Below, one piece after another: positions 5,912-5,989 of a stretch of DNA of 5,989 nt; position 1 is the stretch's first letter; the number at the start of each line of letters is the position of its first letter. This DNA is from an uncultured Bacilli bacterium (GTDB lineage Bacteria; Bacillota_I; Bacilli_A; RF39; UBA660). Made by a program: the position numbers and the translations under genes. Under the pieces are notes generated by a model that was not told the DNA's origin, searched no databases, and saw only the letters and a program-made list of their open reading frames with translations. The DNA is taken from the NCBI GenBank assembly GCA_947629285.1, contig CANRDA010000056.1:1-5989 (forward strand), written 5' to 3'.

Positions 5912-5989
5912 ATGCTATAAATCTTAAAAATAATTTATATAGAATTTTTAATAAATTTGAAAATTAATTTGACTTGTTATGAATAAAAG
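5912..5989. other. AT-rich right edge, no gene seen
   Basis: No reading frame or RNA is supported here. TTGAAA (5957-5962) and TTGACT (5969-5974) resemble -35 boxes. The second would place its -10 beyond the window end, so a promoter for the next gene may begin here. Confidence 0.3.

Overview
This window comes from a very AT-rich, low-GC Gram-positive-type bacterium (Bacillota). The evidence is the adjacent sepF, divIVA and ileS genes, strong Shine-Dalgarno sites, a tRNA-sensing T-box leader, and a lysine-rich, AT-biased codon style. Every Trp codon checked is TGG and the stops are TAA or TAG, so nothing suggests the Mycoplasma code. An uncultured, possibly host-associated lineage of Bacilli or Clostridia is my guess. 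The window alone does not settle it.

Layout, all genes on the + strand. Bases 1-169 hold a terminator-like hairpin, probably for a gene upstream of the window, then a clear promoter. Bases 170-1471 encode a secreted, acidic, right-handed beta-helix surface protein with a C-terminal anchor-like tail, closed by a strong intrinsic terminator. Next comes a cell-division block: sepF (1623-2024) and a divIVA-family gene (2083-2568), each with its own extended -10 promoter. Bases 2577-2767 form a complete isoleucine T-box riboswitch, followed by ileS (2789-5893) for isoleucyl-tRNA synthetase. A terminator whose stem contains the ileS stop codon ends the unit, and the last ~80 bases hold no gene.

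How the parts relate. sepF-divIVA-ileS is a trimmed version of the classical Firmicutes order sepF-ylmG-ylmH-divIVA-ileS. SepF supports Z-ring assembly and membrane attachment, and DivIVA organises poles and septa. The surface protein is transcriptionally insulated by its terminator and is probably an unrelated neighbour. The ileS T-box reads the charging state of tRNA-Ile. Since no convincing promoter lies directly before it, ileS may be partly fed by transcription from divIVA.

Most notable points: (1) IleS carries the swapped class I signature GIHH (GXHH instead of HXGH), associated with mupirocin hyper-resistance in IleS2 enzymes. (2) The surface protein ends in a non-canonical sortase-like tail, VPDTFD plus membrane segment plus KKK. 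(3) The sepF and divIVA promoters share a composite sequence, and the divIVA -10 lies in a perfect 7-bp inverted repeat. (4) The DivIVA protein lacks the usual first residues of its lipid-binding domain. I saw no mobile element, CRISPR array or wholly new multi-gene system.
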